Shown here: positions 37,514 through 47,344 of the stretch, piece after piece
Position numbering within the stretch: the first letter of the stretch is position 1
Layout of the letters: each line of letters starts with the position of its first letter
NCBI GenBank assembly: GCA_020199835.1
Contig: JAIVJV010000008.1
Span: 463,712-527,711 of the forward strand
DNA length: 64,000 bases
DNA from: Acidobacteriota bacterium
Lineage (GTDB): Bacteria; Acidobacteriota; Blastocatellia; Pyrinomonadales; Pyrinomonadaceae
Reading direction: 5' to 3'
The notes under the pieces: generated by a model
What the model saw: the letters and a program-made list of their open reading frames with translations, nothing else
Told to the model about the DNA's origin: nothing
The model's database searches: none
Position numbers and translations under genes: made by a program

Positions 37514-39565
37514 GTGAAATCGATGAAGCTGACAAAACGGTTCCTGACGCTGGCGTTGCTGGCGAACCTCGCATTGGGACCAACCCTTGCGGGTGGCATT
37601 GCTTACGCCGGTAATCACGGCTCCAAAGGCAAGAACGCCTCCACTAAAAAGGGTACTAAACATAACAAGATTGCGGCTGATCTTCGCCACCAGCTCGGCA
37701 ACCAGCATGGCGCCGGCATGGTCAAGGTGATCCTGCAGCTCGACGGTAAGCCGAGTGGTCAGTTGAACGCCCTGTTGGCCTCAAACGGTGTCAAAATCAG
37801 AAAGCATTTCACCAGCCTCGACTCTTTTGCCCTTGAACTACCCCTCAACGTAGTTAACGTTCTCTCGCAATTCTCAGAAGTTGCTTTCATTTCGATCGAT
37901 AGCGAAGTCATGACGCTCGGCGGCCACGTGGCCCGTACGTCAGGCGCCGACAACGTCCGCACGATGAGTGCCGACGGTGCACTTGACGGTAACGGCATCG
38001 GCATCGCCATCGTTGACTCCGGCATTTACAACGCACACACCTCATTTACCGACACGCAAACAGGTCAGTCGCGCATCGTCGTCAATCAGGATTTCACCGG
38101 CGAAGGCCGCACTGACGATCCGTACGGACACGGCACTCACGTCGCAGCCGCAGCAGCCGGCAACGGCATCGTTTCACGCGGCGAATACATCGGTATGGCA
38201 CCGCGTGCCAGGCTGCTCAATTTGCGCGTGCTAAACGGAAAGGGTATCGGCTCCGTCTCGGGTGTACTGGCTGCGTTTAACTGGCTGATGCAACACGGAG
38301 CGAACTACAACGTTCGCGTAGTGAACCTGAGCCTCGGCATGCCGGCGGTAAATTCCTACAAGTTTGATCCATTGTGCGTCGCGGTTCGAAAACTCGTGGA
38401 CCGCGGCATGGTCGTCGTCTCCGCAGCCGGTAACAACGGCAAGAACGGCACGGGCCAGAAGGTCTACGGCCAGGTACATGCGCCTGGTAACGAGCCGTCA
38501 GCTATCACCGTCGGCGCGGTCGACACGCACGGAACCGACACGCGTGCTGACGACACAGTGGCGACTTACAGTTCGCGTGGTCCGACGCGCAGTTTCTGGA
38601 CCGATGAAAACGGCGTCAACCATTACGACAATCTCATCAAACCGGAACTCTCTGCCCCCGGTAACAAAACGGTATTTGCCCAGGCCCCAGACAATTTCCT
38701 CGTTGCCCAAAATCCCTTACTAGACGCTAGCGTCAGCAACAGCCCCACGCGCAAACAGATGATGCTCAGTGGCACTTCGATGGCCGCGCCGCTCGTAGCA
38801 GGCACGGCAGCCTTGATGTTCGAAGCCAACCCGACACTGACTCCAAATTTGGTGAAGTCGCTGATGATGTACACCGCCCAGCAACTTCCCAACTTCAACA
38901 CGTTGGAACAGGGCGCCGGCGAACTGAACGTTGATGGCGCAGTGCGTCTCGCGAAGCTTGTTCGCACCACGATCAATAGTTCGACTCCGCTTGGAGCGTC
39001 GTTATTAATCAGCGCGCCTCCGGCTCCGCAGACCAGCATTACATTGGGCGGCAACGCCACAACCACCTTCTCCTGGGCCCAGGGCATTATCCTCGGTAAC
39101 ACTTACGCCACCGGCAGCGCACTTATCACGCAGTATCAAAGGATCTACACGTACGGCGTGTTACTCGGCGATGGCGTCTTGATTGGTGACGGCGTGCTCA
39201 TCGGCGATGGTGTTCTGATTGGTGATGGCGTGCTCGTCGGTGACGCTCTCGGCGTGCTGATTGGTGACTCGACCATGCTTTCCGATGGCGTCCTGCTTGG
39301 CGACACCATTCACACGAGCAACGGCACCAGATTTGGAGCCGGTGTCACATTCATAAACATCGGCGTGCTCCTCGGCGATGGCGTACTAATCGGCGATGGC
39401 GTTCTGATCGGTGACGGCGTGTTGATTGGCGACGGAGTATTGATAGGCGACGGCGTGCTAATCGGCGACTCGATCATGATCGCCTTAAGCTCACTGATCA
39501 ACGGCGATCCCAGTACCGCAATGGCAATCGTTCCCGACGACGACACGGACTATCTGGGTTACTAA
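37514..39565 (+). CDS. Secreted subtilisin-like protease with C-terminal GVLIGD repeats
   Basis: A 683-residue secreted S8 protease. Signal peptide (MKLTKRFLTLALLANLALGPT...AYA), propeptide (about 50-135), then Asp168 (AIVDSGIYNAHTSF), His206 (YGHGTHVAA) and Ser422 (LSGTSMAAPLVAG), with AAGN at the oxyanion. Residues 548-652 are a 6-residue repeat (GVLIGD) in two blocks separated by 30 residues. The end is acidic (DDDTDYLGY). The GTG at 37514 follows GGAGAG by about ten bases; the ATG at 37523 is also possible. It stands apart from the SARP-controlled cluster and has only one CTCAA in its leader. Confidence 0.9.
   Translation: MKSMKLTKRFLTLALLANLALGPTLAGGIAYAGNHGSKGKNASTKKGTKHNKIAADLRHQLGNQHGAGMVKVILQLDGKPSGQLNALLASNGVKIRKHFTSLDSFALELPLNVVNVLSQFSEVAFISIDSEVMTLGGHVARTSGADNVRTMSADGALDGNGIGIAIVDSGIYNAHTSFTDTQTGQSRIVVNQDFTGEGRTDDPYGHGTHVAAAAAGNGIVSRGEYIGMAPRARLLNLRVLNGKGIGSVSGVLAAFNWLMQHGANYNVRVVNLSLGMPAVNSYKFDPLCVAVRKLVDRGMVVVSAAGNNGKNGTGQKVYGQVHAPGNEPSAITVGAVDTHGTDTRADDTVATYSSRGPTRSFWTDENGVNHYDNLIKPELSAPGNKTVFAQAPDNFLVAQNPLLDASVSNSPTRKQMMLSGTSMAAPLVAGTAALMFEANPTLTPNLVKSLMMYTAQQLPNFNTLEQGAGELNVDGAVRLAKLVRTTINSSTPLGASLLISAPPAPQTSITLGGNATTTFSWAQGIILGNTYATGSALITQYQRIYTYGVLLGDGVLIGDGVLIGDGVLIGDGVLVGDALGVLIGDSTMLSDGVLLGDTIHTSNGTRFGAGVTFINIGVLLGDGVLIGDGVLIGDGVLIGDGVLIGDGVLIGDSIMIALSSLINGDPSTAMAIVPDDDTDYLGY
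39155..39469. repeat. 18-bp tandem coding repeat (GVLIGD)
   Basis: In-frame 18-base units encode GVLIGD or GVLLGD, in two runs separated by about 30 residues of related sequence. The hexapeptide period suggests a beta-helix stalk at the C-terminus of the protease. Confidence 0.88.
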
Positions 39566-39617
39566 CCAGGCAAGCCCAATCCAACGAAATCGGAAACTAA
39601 TGTCGGAGAGTAGACGA

Positions 39618-40535
39618 ATGTTACACGTACGCACAAATTCAAGAGCCAGCAAGTTCAACCACCAACTCGCGCTAAAGGACGAGGCTATCGTGGTCGATAT
39701 CCTGATGAATAGCGCGGAGGCTGAAGTACTCGAGTTTCTCGCCCAAAGGCCGATTCACACTGTGGCAATGACGAGCATGATTCAAGACAACGGACTCGTC
39801 AGTCCACTCAATCGCGGCACCTTCTACGGTTGTCGCGACCTGAACGGCCGCCTTGAAGGGGTTGCACTCGTTGGTCACGCCACGTTGATGGAAACTGTTT
39901 CGGATCGTGCGCTGGCAGCGTTGGCCCTGGTAGCGCAGCAGTGCGCCAACACCCACATGATCATGGGTGAAAAAGAGCGCGTGGCTGATTTTTGGGGATA
40001 CTACGCAGCCGCCGGTCGCCAACACCGGCTCGCCTGTCGCGAATGGCTGTTCGAGTTGAGCTGGCCCATCGAAGCGCGTGAACCGGTTGAAAATCTGCGC
40101 CGTGCGACCGCAGCGGAGCTGGAGCTCGTGATGCCCGTGCAAGCCGAACTCGCTTTTGCCGAAAGTGGAATCAATCCGCTTCAGGTCGATCCGGAAGGTT
40201 TCCGCAAGCGTTGCCTCCGCCGCATCGAACAAGGCCGCACCTGGGTCGTTACCGAAGACGGCAAACTGATCTTCAAAGCCGATGTGATCTCGCGAACGGC
40301 CGCGGTTAGCTATCTCGAAGGAATCTGGATCTCCGAAGAGCGACGCGCAAACGGCAACGGCCTTCGTTTCATGTCTGCCCTGATGCGTCGCTTGCTTGAA
40401 GACACGAAATCAATCTGCCTGCTCGTGAATGAAGCGAACAAACGCGCGCAAAGCTTCTACCGTAAGTGTGGCTTTCACTTCCGCGCGACTTACGAAACTA
40501 TCTTCCTGCCCAGACTGGAGCAGGCACAAAACTAG
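39618..40535 (+). CDS. GNAT-family N-acetyltransferase
   Basis: A 305-residue protein. The N-terminal half (EAEVLEFLAQRPIHTVAMTSMIQDNG ... GVALVGHATLMET) resembles the DUF4081 module found in front of some GNAT domains. The C-terminal half is GNAT: GKLIFKADVISRTAAVSYLEGIWISEERRANGNGLRFMSALMRRLLE (motifs D and A), and CLLVNEANKRAQSFYRKCGF (motif B). It transfers an acetyl group to an unknown amine or peptide. I use the ATG at 39618 because CGGAGAG lies before it; an ATG at 39600 is also in frame. Confidence 0.82.
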   Translation: MLHVRTNSRASKFNHQLALKDEAIVVDILMNSAEAEVLEFLAQRPIHTVAMTSMIQDNGLVSPLNRGTFYGCRDLNGRLEGVALVGHATLMETVSDRALAALALVAQQCANTHMIMGEKERVADFWGYYAAAGRQHRLACREWLFELSWPIEAREPVENLRRATAAELELVMPVQAELAFAESGINPLQVDPEGFRKRCLRRIEQGRTWVVTEDGKLIFKADVISRTAAVSYLEGIWISEERRANGNGLRFMSALMRRLLEDTKSICLLVNEANKRAQSFYRKCGFHFRATYETIFLPRLEQAQN

Positions 40536-40603
40536 GCGTTAATTCTCCCCCGATCTAACCTGATAAAGGAGCGCCTTAACCTCACCTTGATCTCAAACGT
40601 TCA

Positions 40604-42586
40604 ATGCCCGACAACCCCAGCACCACCAGAAACAGATTCTTCGGACCATTCCTCTGGGTCGTAACAGGAGCTGGCTGTCTCGCATTTCTCTACTCCTTCT
40701 TACGATTAGACCCGGCCCAGTTTGACTCGCGCTTTGTCGTGCTCGTGGCGATGGCCTTGATGCTCACGTCGCGAATCACGGTTCGGATTCCCCGTCTCAG
40801 CTCGCAAATCTCGGTTTCCGACACGCTTGTATTTTTAGTGTTGCTGCTCTACGGAACGCCGGCAGCGATCATCGTGGCGGCGCTCGAGGCTTTTGTCTCA
40901 TCGCTTCGCTTTAGTCGCAAACGAAGTATCGTGGCGTTCAACTGGGCCAGTGCCGCGGTTTCAGTCTTCATCACAGGCAGTGTGCTGCAAGCGATCTTTG
41001 GCGACGTACTCGCGCTGCGGACACAACCGCTCACGGCGCGTTTCGCTGTCGCGATCTGGACCATGGCGTTGACACAGTACGTCGCGAACTCGGGAATAGT
41101 CGCCATCGGCGCGGCACTGAAGACCGACGAACCGATCTGGTCGACGTGGCGCAAACATTATCTCTGGACTTCCATCACTTACTTTTCCGGCGCGGTGGCC
41201 GCCGGCGTCATCGCCGGTCTGGTCTACTTCATCGGCGCGTATGCGTTTGTCATTGCGCTGCCGATCATCGCGATCGTCTTTCTCACTTACCGCACTTATC
41301 TCAGACACGTCGAAACCTCGGCTGCCCAGGCCGCGCAAGCCGAGAAGCACGTCAAAGAACTCTCGCACTACATCGCCGAACAGGAACGCATCCGCGAGCA
41401 GTTTTCGCAGATGGAGAAACTGTCGGCACTCGGCGAGCTCGCGTCCGGCGTCGCTCACGACTTCAACAACACTCTCGCCGGCATTCTCGGCCGCGCTCAA
41501 TTGTTGCAGCGCACCGACGATCCCGAGAAGATTCAACGCGGTCTCGACATCATCATCAAAACCGCGGAAGACGGCGCGAAGACCGTCAAACGCATTCAGG
41601 ACTTCGCGCGCCAGCGCCGCGATCACGACTTCGAACTTGTTTCCATCGATCAGATCCTGATGGACGCGAGCGAAATCACGCGGCCACGCTGGAAGAACTG
41701 CGCTGAAGCTTCAAACATTCACATCACTCTCGATCTGCAAATCGGTTCGAACGCGATGGTGATGGGCGACGATTCAGAGCTGCGAGAAGTGTTGGTGAAT
41801 ATGGTCTTCAACGCGACCGACGCTATGCCTGAGGGCGGCACGCTGACGTTGTCGACACGCACGATTGGCGACCAAGTTGTCATCAAAGTCGTCGATACCG
41901 GTGTCGGAATGTATCCGGAAGTGCGCTCGCGCATCTTCGATCCGTTCTTCACGACGAAAGGCAAAGCGGGACTCGGACTCGGTCTCGCCGTCAGTTTCGG
42001 CATCATCAGACGACACGGCGGCAACGTCGAAGTCGAGTCGCAATACGGCAAAGGCACGGAGTTTCGTATTACTCTCCCGGTCGCGAAGATCGCGGAAACT
42101 CCAATCATCAAACGTGAGCTGGCTGTTGAGGAACCAGACCCGCAGCCCGCACTCGTTCCTGGCCAGGCCGCCGGACGCGTTTCCCCAACACGCTTGTTAG
42201 TAGTTGACGATGAAGACTTCGTCCGCGAACTGCTGCGCGACATTCTTGACTGTGAAAACTGCGAGGTCGAAGTGGCCCACGATGGCACTGAAGCGCTCGC
42301 GCTCTTTCGCGAACGTGAGTTTGACGGAGTCTTTACCGACGTCGGCATGCCGGGAATGAGCGGTTGGGAACTGGCGCGCGAAATTCGTCAACTCAACAAC
42401 CGGATTCCGATCGCGATCATCACTGGTTGGGGCGAGATCGTAGGCTCGAACGAGCAACGCGCTGCCGGCGTCGATTGGGTGATCGCGAAGCCCTTCACCG
42501 CTGAACGGATCGTCGAGCTGGTGTGTGAGATCAACAACCGCGCAGCCGCCTCACGCATAGAGAACGTCTCGACTGTAGCTGCCTGA
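40604..42586 (+). CDS. Hybrid sensor histidine kinase/response regulator with multi-span sensor
   Basis: A 660-residue protein. The N-terminus has about seven membrane helices (residues 12-230) that resemble a MASE-type integral sensor. Coiled coil follows, then HisKA with phospho-acceptor His285 (LGELASGVAHDFNN), HATPase_c (DDSELREVLVNMVFNATDA, DTGVGM, GLGLGLAVSFGIIRRHGG), then a receiver domain at about 528-650 with acidic pair Asp535-Asp536 and phospho-acceptor Asp579 (TDVGMPGMSG). The conserved Lys is in IAKPFTAERI. The receiver has no output domain, so it probably relays to another protein. Confidence 0.93.
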   Translation: MPDNPSTTRNRFFGPFLWVVTGAGCLAFLYSFLRLDPAQFDSRFVVLVAMALMLTSRITVRIPRLSSQISVSDTLVFLVLLLYGTPAAIIVAALEAFVSSLRFSRKRSIVAFNWASAAVSVFITGSVLQAIFGDVLALRTQPLTARFAVAIWTMALTQYVANSGIVAIGAALKTDEPIWSTWRKHYLWTSITYFSGAVAAGVIAGLVYFIGAYAFVIALPIIAIVFLTYRTYLRHVETSAAQAAQAEKHVKELSHYIAEQERIREQFSQMEKLSALGELASGVAHDFNNTLAGILGRAQLLQRTDDPEKIQRGLDIIIKTAEDGAKTVKRIQDFARQRRDHDFELVSIDQILMDASEITRPRWKNCAEASNIHITLDLQIGSNAMVMGDDSELREVLVNMVFNATDAMPEGGTLTLSTRTIGDQVVIKVVDTGVGMYPEVRSRIFDPFFTTKGKAGLGLGLAVSFGIIRRHGGNVEVESQYGKGTEFRITLPVAKIAETPIIKRELAVEEPDPQPALVPGQAAGRVSPTRLLVVDDEDFVRELLRDILDCENCEVEVAHDGTEALALFREREFDGVFTDVGMPGMSGWELAREIRQLNNRIPIAIITGWGEIVGSNEQRAAGVDWVIAKPFTAERIVELVCEINNRAAASRIENVSTVAA

Positions 42587-42632
42587 TCACTTAACACTTC
42601 CCTCCCGCTCCGCTATGTTATGCTTCCCGCGG

Positions 42633-43091
42633 ATGCCCGCGGCTAATAATAAAGCTGGAAAAGCGATAATTCGTTTTGTTGATGACGATCTGTTTGTCGG
42701 GACAACCCCAAGCGGACACGCGCTCGTGCTCGATACGGATTCGCAACGTTCTTCAGCGCCGTCGCCTGTTGAACTGTTGCTCGTTGCCCTCGGCTCGTGC
42801 ACGGCTACCGATGTCGCGTCCATCCTGAAAAAGAAACGGCAGCGAGTGACGAGTTACACGGTTGAAGTTTCGGGAGAACGTCGTATGGACTACCCGCGGC
42901 GATACACGTCAATGCAGGTCCGTCATATCATCACCGGAACCGGCATCTCACCCGCGGCCGTCGCACACGCCATTGAACTTTCCGAAACGAAGTATTGCAG
43001 CGTTGCCGCCACGCTTCGGCCGCAGGTGGAAATCCAAACCACGTTTGAGATCATCGAAGAACCGCGTGAACATCTGGAGAGTAATTCGTAG
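42633..43091 (+). CDS. OsmC/Ohr-family peroxidase-like protein
   Basis: A 152-residue thiol-dependent peroxidase family protein. Conserved Cys appear in LLVALGSCTATDVASIL and in SETKYCSVAATL; the central strand is VEVSGERRMDYPRRYTSM. Likely role: detoxifying organic hydroperoxides. The ATG at 42633 is preferred; 42615 is also in frame. Its stop overlaps the start of the transglycosylase gene (TAGTG). Confidence 0.9.
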   Translation: MPAANNKAGKAIIRFVDDDLFVGTTPSGHALVLDTDSQRSSAPSPVELLLVALGSCTATDVASILKKKRQRVTSYTVEVSGERRMDYPRRYTSMQVRHIITGTGISPAAVAHAIELSETKYCSVAATLRPQVEIQTTFEIIEEPREHLESNS

Positions 43092-44506
43092 TGTCAAAGA
43101 AGATCGCCGCCGCCTTTAGTCTTTCTCTCCTCCTAACAGTTTCAGCAACCTCGCAAACAGCCAGCGAAACCGCGCTCGCTGCCGTGCGACGCAGTGACGC
43201 CTCAGCTCGCGATGCGAACGGAAACGTAGCGAAGCTCACGCCGGCGGAACACATGCGCCGCGCCGGGATTTATCTCGTCAATCGCGCGTTCGCCGAAGCA
43301 CGCGCGCACTGGCAATCTGTTCTCGATAACTACCCACAGGATCCGCGCGCAGCCGAAGCGTTGCTCGGCATTGGTCGATCTTATTTTCTCGGCAAGTCGT
43401 ACCAGGACGGCTACGTTGTCTTCAACGAGCTCGTGCAGAAGTATCGCGGCACAAAGGAACAACGAGAAGCTCTGAACTTCAGCGCCGCGTCGCTGCTGCG
43501 CATGAGCAAGTTCTCGGAGTCGGCGGCGCGTTACGAGGAGTACATCAATCGTTTTCCCAACGGCGAACGCATCGACACCGCGCACTTGAACATGATCGAC
43601 ACGCTGCGCGAAGCGGACCGTCCCAACGATGCACTCACGTGGGTGACCAAAACGAGGCAGCGTTTTACAGGCAGCGCCACCGAAACTAACGCGATGTTTG
43701 GGGCGCTGCGACTGCACGTCTCGGAAGGCGAATGGTCCAGGGCAGTCGCGATGGCGGACCAGTTATCGCAGCGAACGTTTGCGAAAGCGGTGCTGACGTC
43801 GCGTTCCGAAGTCGCGTATCTCAAAGCTTTCAGTCTCGAACAGGCCGGCCGCAAGGACGACGCGTTTTCAGCTTATTTGGCGGTGCCTGACGGAATTGAT
43901 TCGTACTACGGCTGGCTCGCGAGTCAACGTCTCGCGGCGTTGGCTGACAACAAACAGGTGTCGATCATTAACGAACGCGAAGGGCGTGTGAACTCCGCGA
44001 TCGCGAGAGTTGCTGATTCGTATCCGGCGCCTTATCGCCAGGCGATCCTCGCTGCCGCGAAAAAGCGAAGAATCGATCCGCGTTTTATTCTGGCGCTGAT
44101 CAAACAGGAGAGCGTGTTCAAGCCTTTGGCGAAATCTCCGGCCGGAGCGCGTGGTCTTCTACAGCTCACGATGGACACGGCGCAAAAATACGCGCATGCG
44201 GCGGGCCTGAACTCACTGCGGGAGAATCAACTCTACCAGCCTGACACTTCAATCGAGGTCGGCGCCGAGTATATCGAACACCTGATGAAACTGTTTCCGC
44301 AAATGCAAGCTTTCGAACCGGTGGCGGCGTCGTACAACGGCGGCGAAGACAACGTCGCGCGCTGGCTCGAACGCGCCAAACACAAAGACCGCGGAGTTTT
44401 CACTGCCGAGATCGGTTTCGAAGAAACCAAGGGTTACGTGCAGAAAGTGATGGCGAACTTCCGCGTCTACCGGCAGCTCTACACTTCTGATTTAGTTCGT
44501 CGCTAA
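43091..44506 (+). CDS. Soluble-type lytic transglycosylase (SLT domain)
   Basis: A 471-residue exported peptidoglycan lytic enzyme. Signal peptide (KKIAAAFSLSLLLTVSATSQT), TPR-like helical region (about 50-300) as in Slt70, and a C-terminal SLT domain with catalytic Glu340 in ALIKQESVFKP, then AGARGLLQLTMDTAQ and AASYNGGEDNV. It cleaves the MurNAc-GlcNAc bond and makes the 1,6-anhydro end. The GTG start overlaps the OsmC stop. It converges with the next gene. Confidence 0.92.
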   Translation: MSKKIAAAFSLSLLLTVSATSQTASETALAAVRRSDASARDANGNVAKLTPAEHMRRAGIYLVNRAFAEARAHWQSVLDNYPQDPRAAEALLGIGRSYFLGKSYQDGYVVFNELVQKYRGTKEQREALNFSAASLLRMSKFSESAARYEEYINRFPNGERIDTAHLNMIDTLREADRPNDALTWVTKTRQRFTGSATETNAMFGALRLHVSEGEWSRAVAMADQLSQRTFAKAVLTSRSEVAYLKAFSLEQAGRKDDAFSAYLAVPDGIDSYYGWLASQRLAALADNKQVSIINEREGRVNSAIARVADSYPAPYRQAILAAAKKRRIDPRFILALIKQESVFKPLAKSPAGARGLLQLTMDTAQKYAHAAGLNSLRENQLYQPDTSIEVGAEYIEHLMKLFPQMQAFEPVAASYNGGEDNVARWLERAKHKDRGVFTAEIGFEETKGYVQKVMANFRVYRQLYTSDLVRR

Positions 44507-44507
44507 C

Positions 44508-45293
44508 TCAAGGCTTCGGACAAAAGCGCGTGCCGCAGAAGTCACGGCCACGACGCGAGTACTCGTAACGCAGCGTCACCTCAGCCACCGGGCGCGAATC
44601 AAGCTCCATATCAATCGTGCGAACATCGTTTCGCACCGATCGCCCGATACCCGTCGCCGCGCGATCCGCTCGCGACATTTCGCCGTCAGCTCGTAATTGC
44701 GGCTCTGCTGCCGACGAGGGTGCGTTCCCTTGCGTTGCCGACTTGCCTCGCGTGATCGGAATCGGCTCTCGCCGGCGTTCTCTGAAAAACACCGCCGAGA
44801 TCACACCGACGTCTGCCTTGCGTCCCAGCCTGGCCGCGTATGAATCGCGCTCTGTGGTGAAATAAAACTTTCGCGCACGTTCAGAACTCATTTGCCAGCC
44901 CGTGATCGTGATCGTTTCGTACGGTTCGATGACCCACTTGCTCGCGTTCCATGCAGATGTTTGCTCCGCGTCAATTGTGTTGAGACCGTCAACCGAGAGC
45001 GTCACCGCGACGCGATCGCCTGAAGGATTACGCAGACGAAGCGCGTACTCTTCACCGCGTTCTGCTTCAACATACGTTCGCCCTCGCTCGTTATACTCTG
45101 TTAACCGGCGGCCATCGACGAGCACATCCAGCTCGAACCGCGAGTACAAAATGCGTTTGCCGGGCGTGACCCGTTCGGACTGCTGGGGTGGCGCGGCTGC
45201 GGCCGGGCTCTGTAGGAGAATGGCTGCACCGATACCCACGAGTGTAGTCAAAAGAAACGCCATCCCGCTCGCTATGAAAAGAAGTCGCTTCAT
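44508..45293 (-). CDS. Exported protein of unknown function
   Basis: A 261-residue protein with an N-terminal signal anchor (MKRLLFIASGMAFLLTTLVGIGAAIL). The middle is a beta-rich domain with two lobes: ELDVLVDGRRLTEYNERGRTYVEAERGEEYALRLRNPSGD and VIEPYETITITGWQMSSERARKFYF. That arrangement recalls surface or Gram-negative assembly proteins, but I cannot name a family. The C-terminus has two Cys (FCGTRFCPKP). The ATG at 45293 is chosen because it begins the signal segment. Confidence 0.55.
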   Translation of the reverse strand: MKRLLFIASGMAFLLTTLVGIGAAILLQSPAAAAPPQQSERVTPGKRILYSRFELDVLVDGRRLTEYNERGRTYVEAERGEEYALRLRNPSGDRVAVTLSVDGLNTIDAEQTSAWNASKWVIEPYETITITGWQMSSERARKFYFTTERDSYAARLGRKADVGVISAVFFRERRREPIPITRGKSATQGNAPSSAAEPQLRADGEMSRADRAATGIGRSVRNDVRTIDMELDSRPVAEVTLRYEYSRRGRDFCGTRFCPKP

Positions 45294-45503
45294 GACCCCG
45301 CTCCTTCGCCTAAAAAAATGCAATCAACGGAAGAACGGCTTTCTGGCCGGATTCTTGCAGGACCATATTCGGGAGCTGTGAGGTTTGTTATTGCTTTGGA
45401 TTTACGGTTGAGTAATATTGGCGAGGCCGTTACAATGGCCCACGCCAATCCAGACGAAATACACTAAAACTGAACAGACTGGAGTGAGGCTTAAGAAAAG
45501 CTC

Positions 45504-46154
45504 ATGGAGTATGCCTTAACTGCAACCAAAAACAAGGCTCGTGCGGGCTCTTATTACGACCGGATTGCCCGGTTTTATGATCTGACCTTCAAGTTTAACG
45601 GTTACGCCCGCTCCCTTGATCAGTACTTCGCGAATCATCCGCTGCCGGTTTCGCGGGGCGATAAGATTCTCGATGCGGGTTGCGGTACCGGACTGCTGAC
45701 GCTCGCGTTGCTGCGCGCCATCCGCTTCCCGGTTTCCATAACTGCCCTGGATTTGTCGTCGACTTCAGTCGTGGCGGCACGCAAATCGCTCTACTACAGT
45801 CCCGGACGAAAACGCGACGTTACGTTCACGCAGGGTAACCTGTTGTGTCTGCCGTTTGCCGACGAGTCACTTGATCTCGTTGTGACTTCGGGCGCGCTCG
45901 AATACGTGAACCTCGCAGACGGACTCAACGAACTCGCGCGCGTGATCGCTCCCGGCGGTCACCTGCTTCACTTTCCGGTTCATCCGAGCGTGATCGGCGT
46001 GCTGCTCGAGATCATGTTTCGTTTCAAGAGTCATCCGCCACGCTTCGTCAAAGACGAAACGGAGAAACACTTCCGCATCGTTCACCAGTATCACTTCCCG
46101 AAAAAGGAGATGATCGGCTGGAGCAAGACGGCGATTCTCGCGCAAAAGATTTAA
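45504..46154 (+). CDS. Class I SAM-dependent methyltransferase
   Basis: A 216-residue enzyme with the Rossmann methyltransferase fold: motif I ILDAGCGTGLLTLAL (residues 52-66), motif II SITALDLSSTSV, and a post-II region LCLPFADESLDLVVTSGALEYV. It resembles UbiE/Methyltransf_11 proteins that act on small molecules, quinones or lipids; the substrate cannot be told. It overlaps the convergent sugar-dehydrogenase gene by four bases. Confidence 0.85.
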   Translation: MEYALTATKNKARAGSYYDRIARFYDLTFKFNGYARSLDQYFANHPLPVSRGDKILDAGCGTGLLTLALLRAIRFPVSITALDLSSTSVVAARKSLYYSPGRKRDVTFTQGNLLCLPFADESLDLVVTSGALEYVNLADGLNELARVIAPGGHLLHFPVHPSVIGVLLEIMFRFKSHPPRFVKDETEKHFRIVHQYHFPKKEMIGWSKTAILAQKI

Positions 46155-47344
46155 GATCCAGCCGGCGCCAAACGCAGAATCCGATCGTCATCCGAAGCGG
46201 GCTTGCCACGCCCGTCGCGGTTCGACGTCGAGAAGTACAAGTTTCCATCCGGTCCTTCAGCGACTTCGCGAATGCGACCGTAGTCCTTGATAAGATCTTC
46301 CTGACTCACCACACGGCGTCCGTCTAACACGACGCGAATCAATCTCTCGCCACGCAAACAACCGAGGAAGAAATTTCCTTTGAACTGTGGAAACGCTGAG
46401 CCGTTATAAAACGCTCCGCTCGCGGGCGCGCACGCGGGTGTGTACTCGAGCAACGGCGGCTCCATTCCCGCGCGCATCTGTTTGTGGTGAACGGTTGGCC
46501 AGCCGTAATTCTTTCCGCGCTCGACGACGTTGACCTCATCGCCACCCTCCGGACCATCGAAGCCGCTTGGTCCATGTTCGGTTTGAAACATCAGATTACT
46601 GCCGGGCTGCCAATCCATGCCCTGCGCGTTGCGGTGGCCAAGGGACCAAATCTCCGAACGCGCGTTCTGTTGTCCGACGAAGGGATTGTCCTGCGGCACG
46701 CTGCCGTCATCGTTCAAGCGCAGCGTTTTTCCGGCGAGCGAATCCATCCGTTGTGCGAGCTCGCGACTCCCGGCGTCGCCTGTTGTCACGTAGAGTTTTT
46801 CGTCTGGACCAAAACCGATTCGACAACCTGCGTGAAACCGCGCGGCTGGAATGTCTTCGATGATCACTTTTCGGTCCGCGAACCCTTCCGGCGCTTCGCG
46901 ATAACGCACCACGCGCACACTCGATCCGCCGGACGAGTAGGTATAGGCGAGATAGATGAAGCGATTGGTGCTGAACTGCGGATGCACGGCGACGGCCATC
47001 AAACCGCTCTCGCCCGACTCTTCAACGTCAGGCACGACGAACAGCGGTTGCGGCCGCAGCGTTCCGTTTTCAATTACACGTACGCGGCCCGGACGCTCAG
47101 TGAAGATCATGCGGCCGTCCGGCGTCCACACGATGGACCACGGTACTTGCAGTCCACCGGCCACCTTTTCGACTTTGAAACGAACGGATTCCTGTTTGGA
47201 TGATTGCGCCGAAGTTCCGATTTCTCCCGCGCCACGACCGGTGGGCGCCTGATCGCAAGCCGCGCAGAGAATGATCATCAGGACGATCAAAGAACACGAA
47301 GATGTAGATGACACGAGATTGAACCTAATGCTGGATGTACTCAT
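46151..47344 (-). CDS. PQQ-dependent sugar dehydrogenase-like lipoprotein
   Basis: A 397-residue predicted lipoprotein of the GDH-B/Asd family (beta-propeller, PQQ). Signal with LIVLMIILCAACDQ, then VPWSIVWTPDGRMIFTERPGRVRV, HRNAQGMDWQPG, GRNYGWP-type segment (GKNYGWPTVHHKQ) and FFLGCLRGERLIRV. It oxidises aldose sugars in the periplasm. The start is uncertain: the ATG at 47344 overlaps the CBS gene by about 20 bases; a later ATG also exists within the signal region. Confidence 0.85.
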   Translation of the reverse strand: MSTSSIRFNLVSSTSSCSLIVLMIILCAACDQAPTGRGAGEIGTSAQSSKQESVRFKVEKVAGGLQVPWSIVWTPDGRMIFTERPGRVRVIENGTLRPQPLFVVPDVEESGESGLMAVAVHPQFSTNRFIYLAYTYSSGGSSVRVVRYREAPEGFADRKVIIEDIPAARFHAGCRIGFGPDEKLYVTTGDAGSRELAQRMDSLAGKTLRLNDDGSVPQDNPFVGQQNARSEIWSLGHRNAQGMDWQPGSNLMFQTEHGPSGFDGPEGGDEVNVVERGKNYGWPTVHHKQMRAGMEPPLLEYTPACAPASGAFYNGSAFPQFKGNFFLGCLRGERLIRVVLDGRRVVSQEDLIKDYGRIREVAEGPDGNLYFSTSNRDGRGKPASDDDRILRLAPAGS

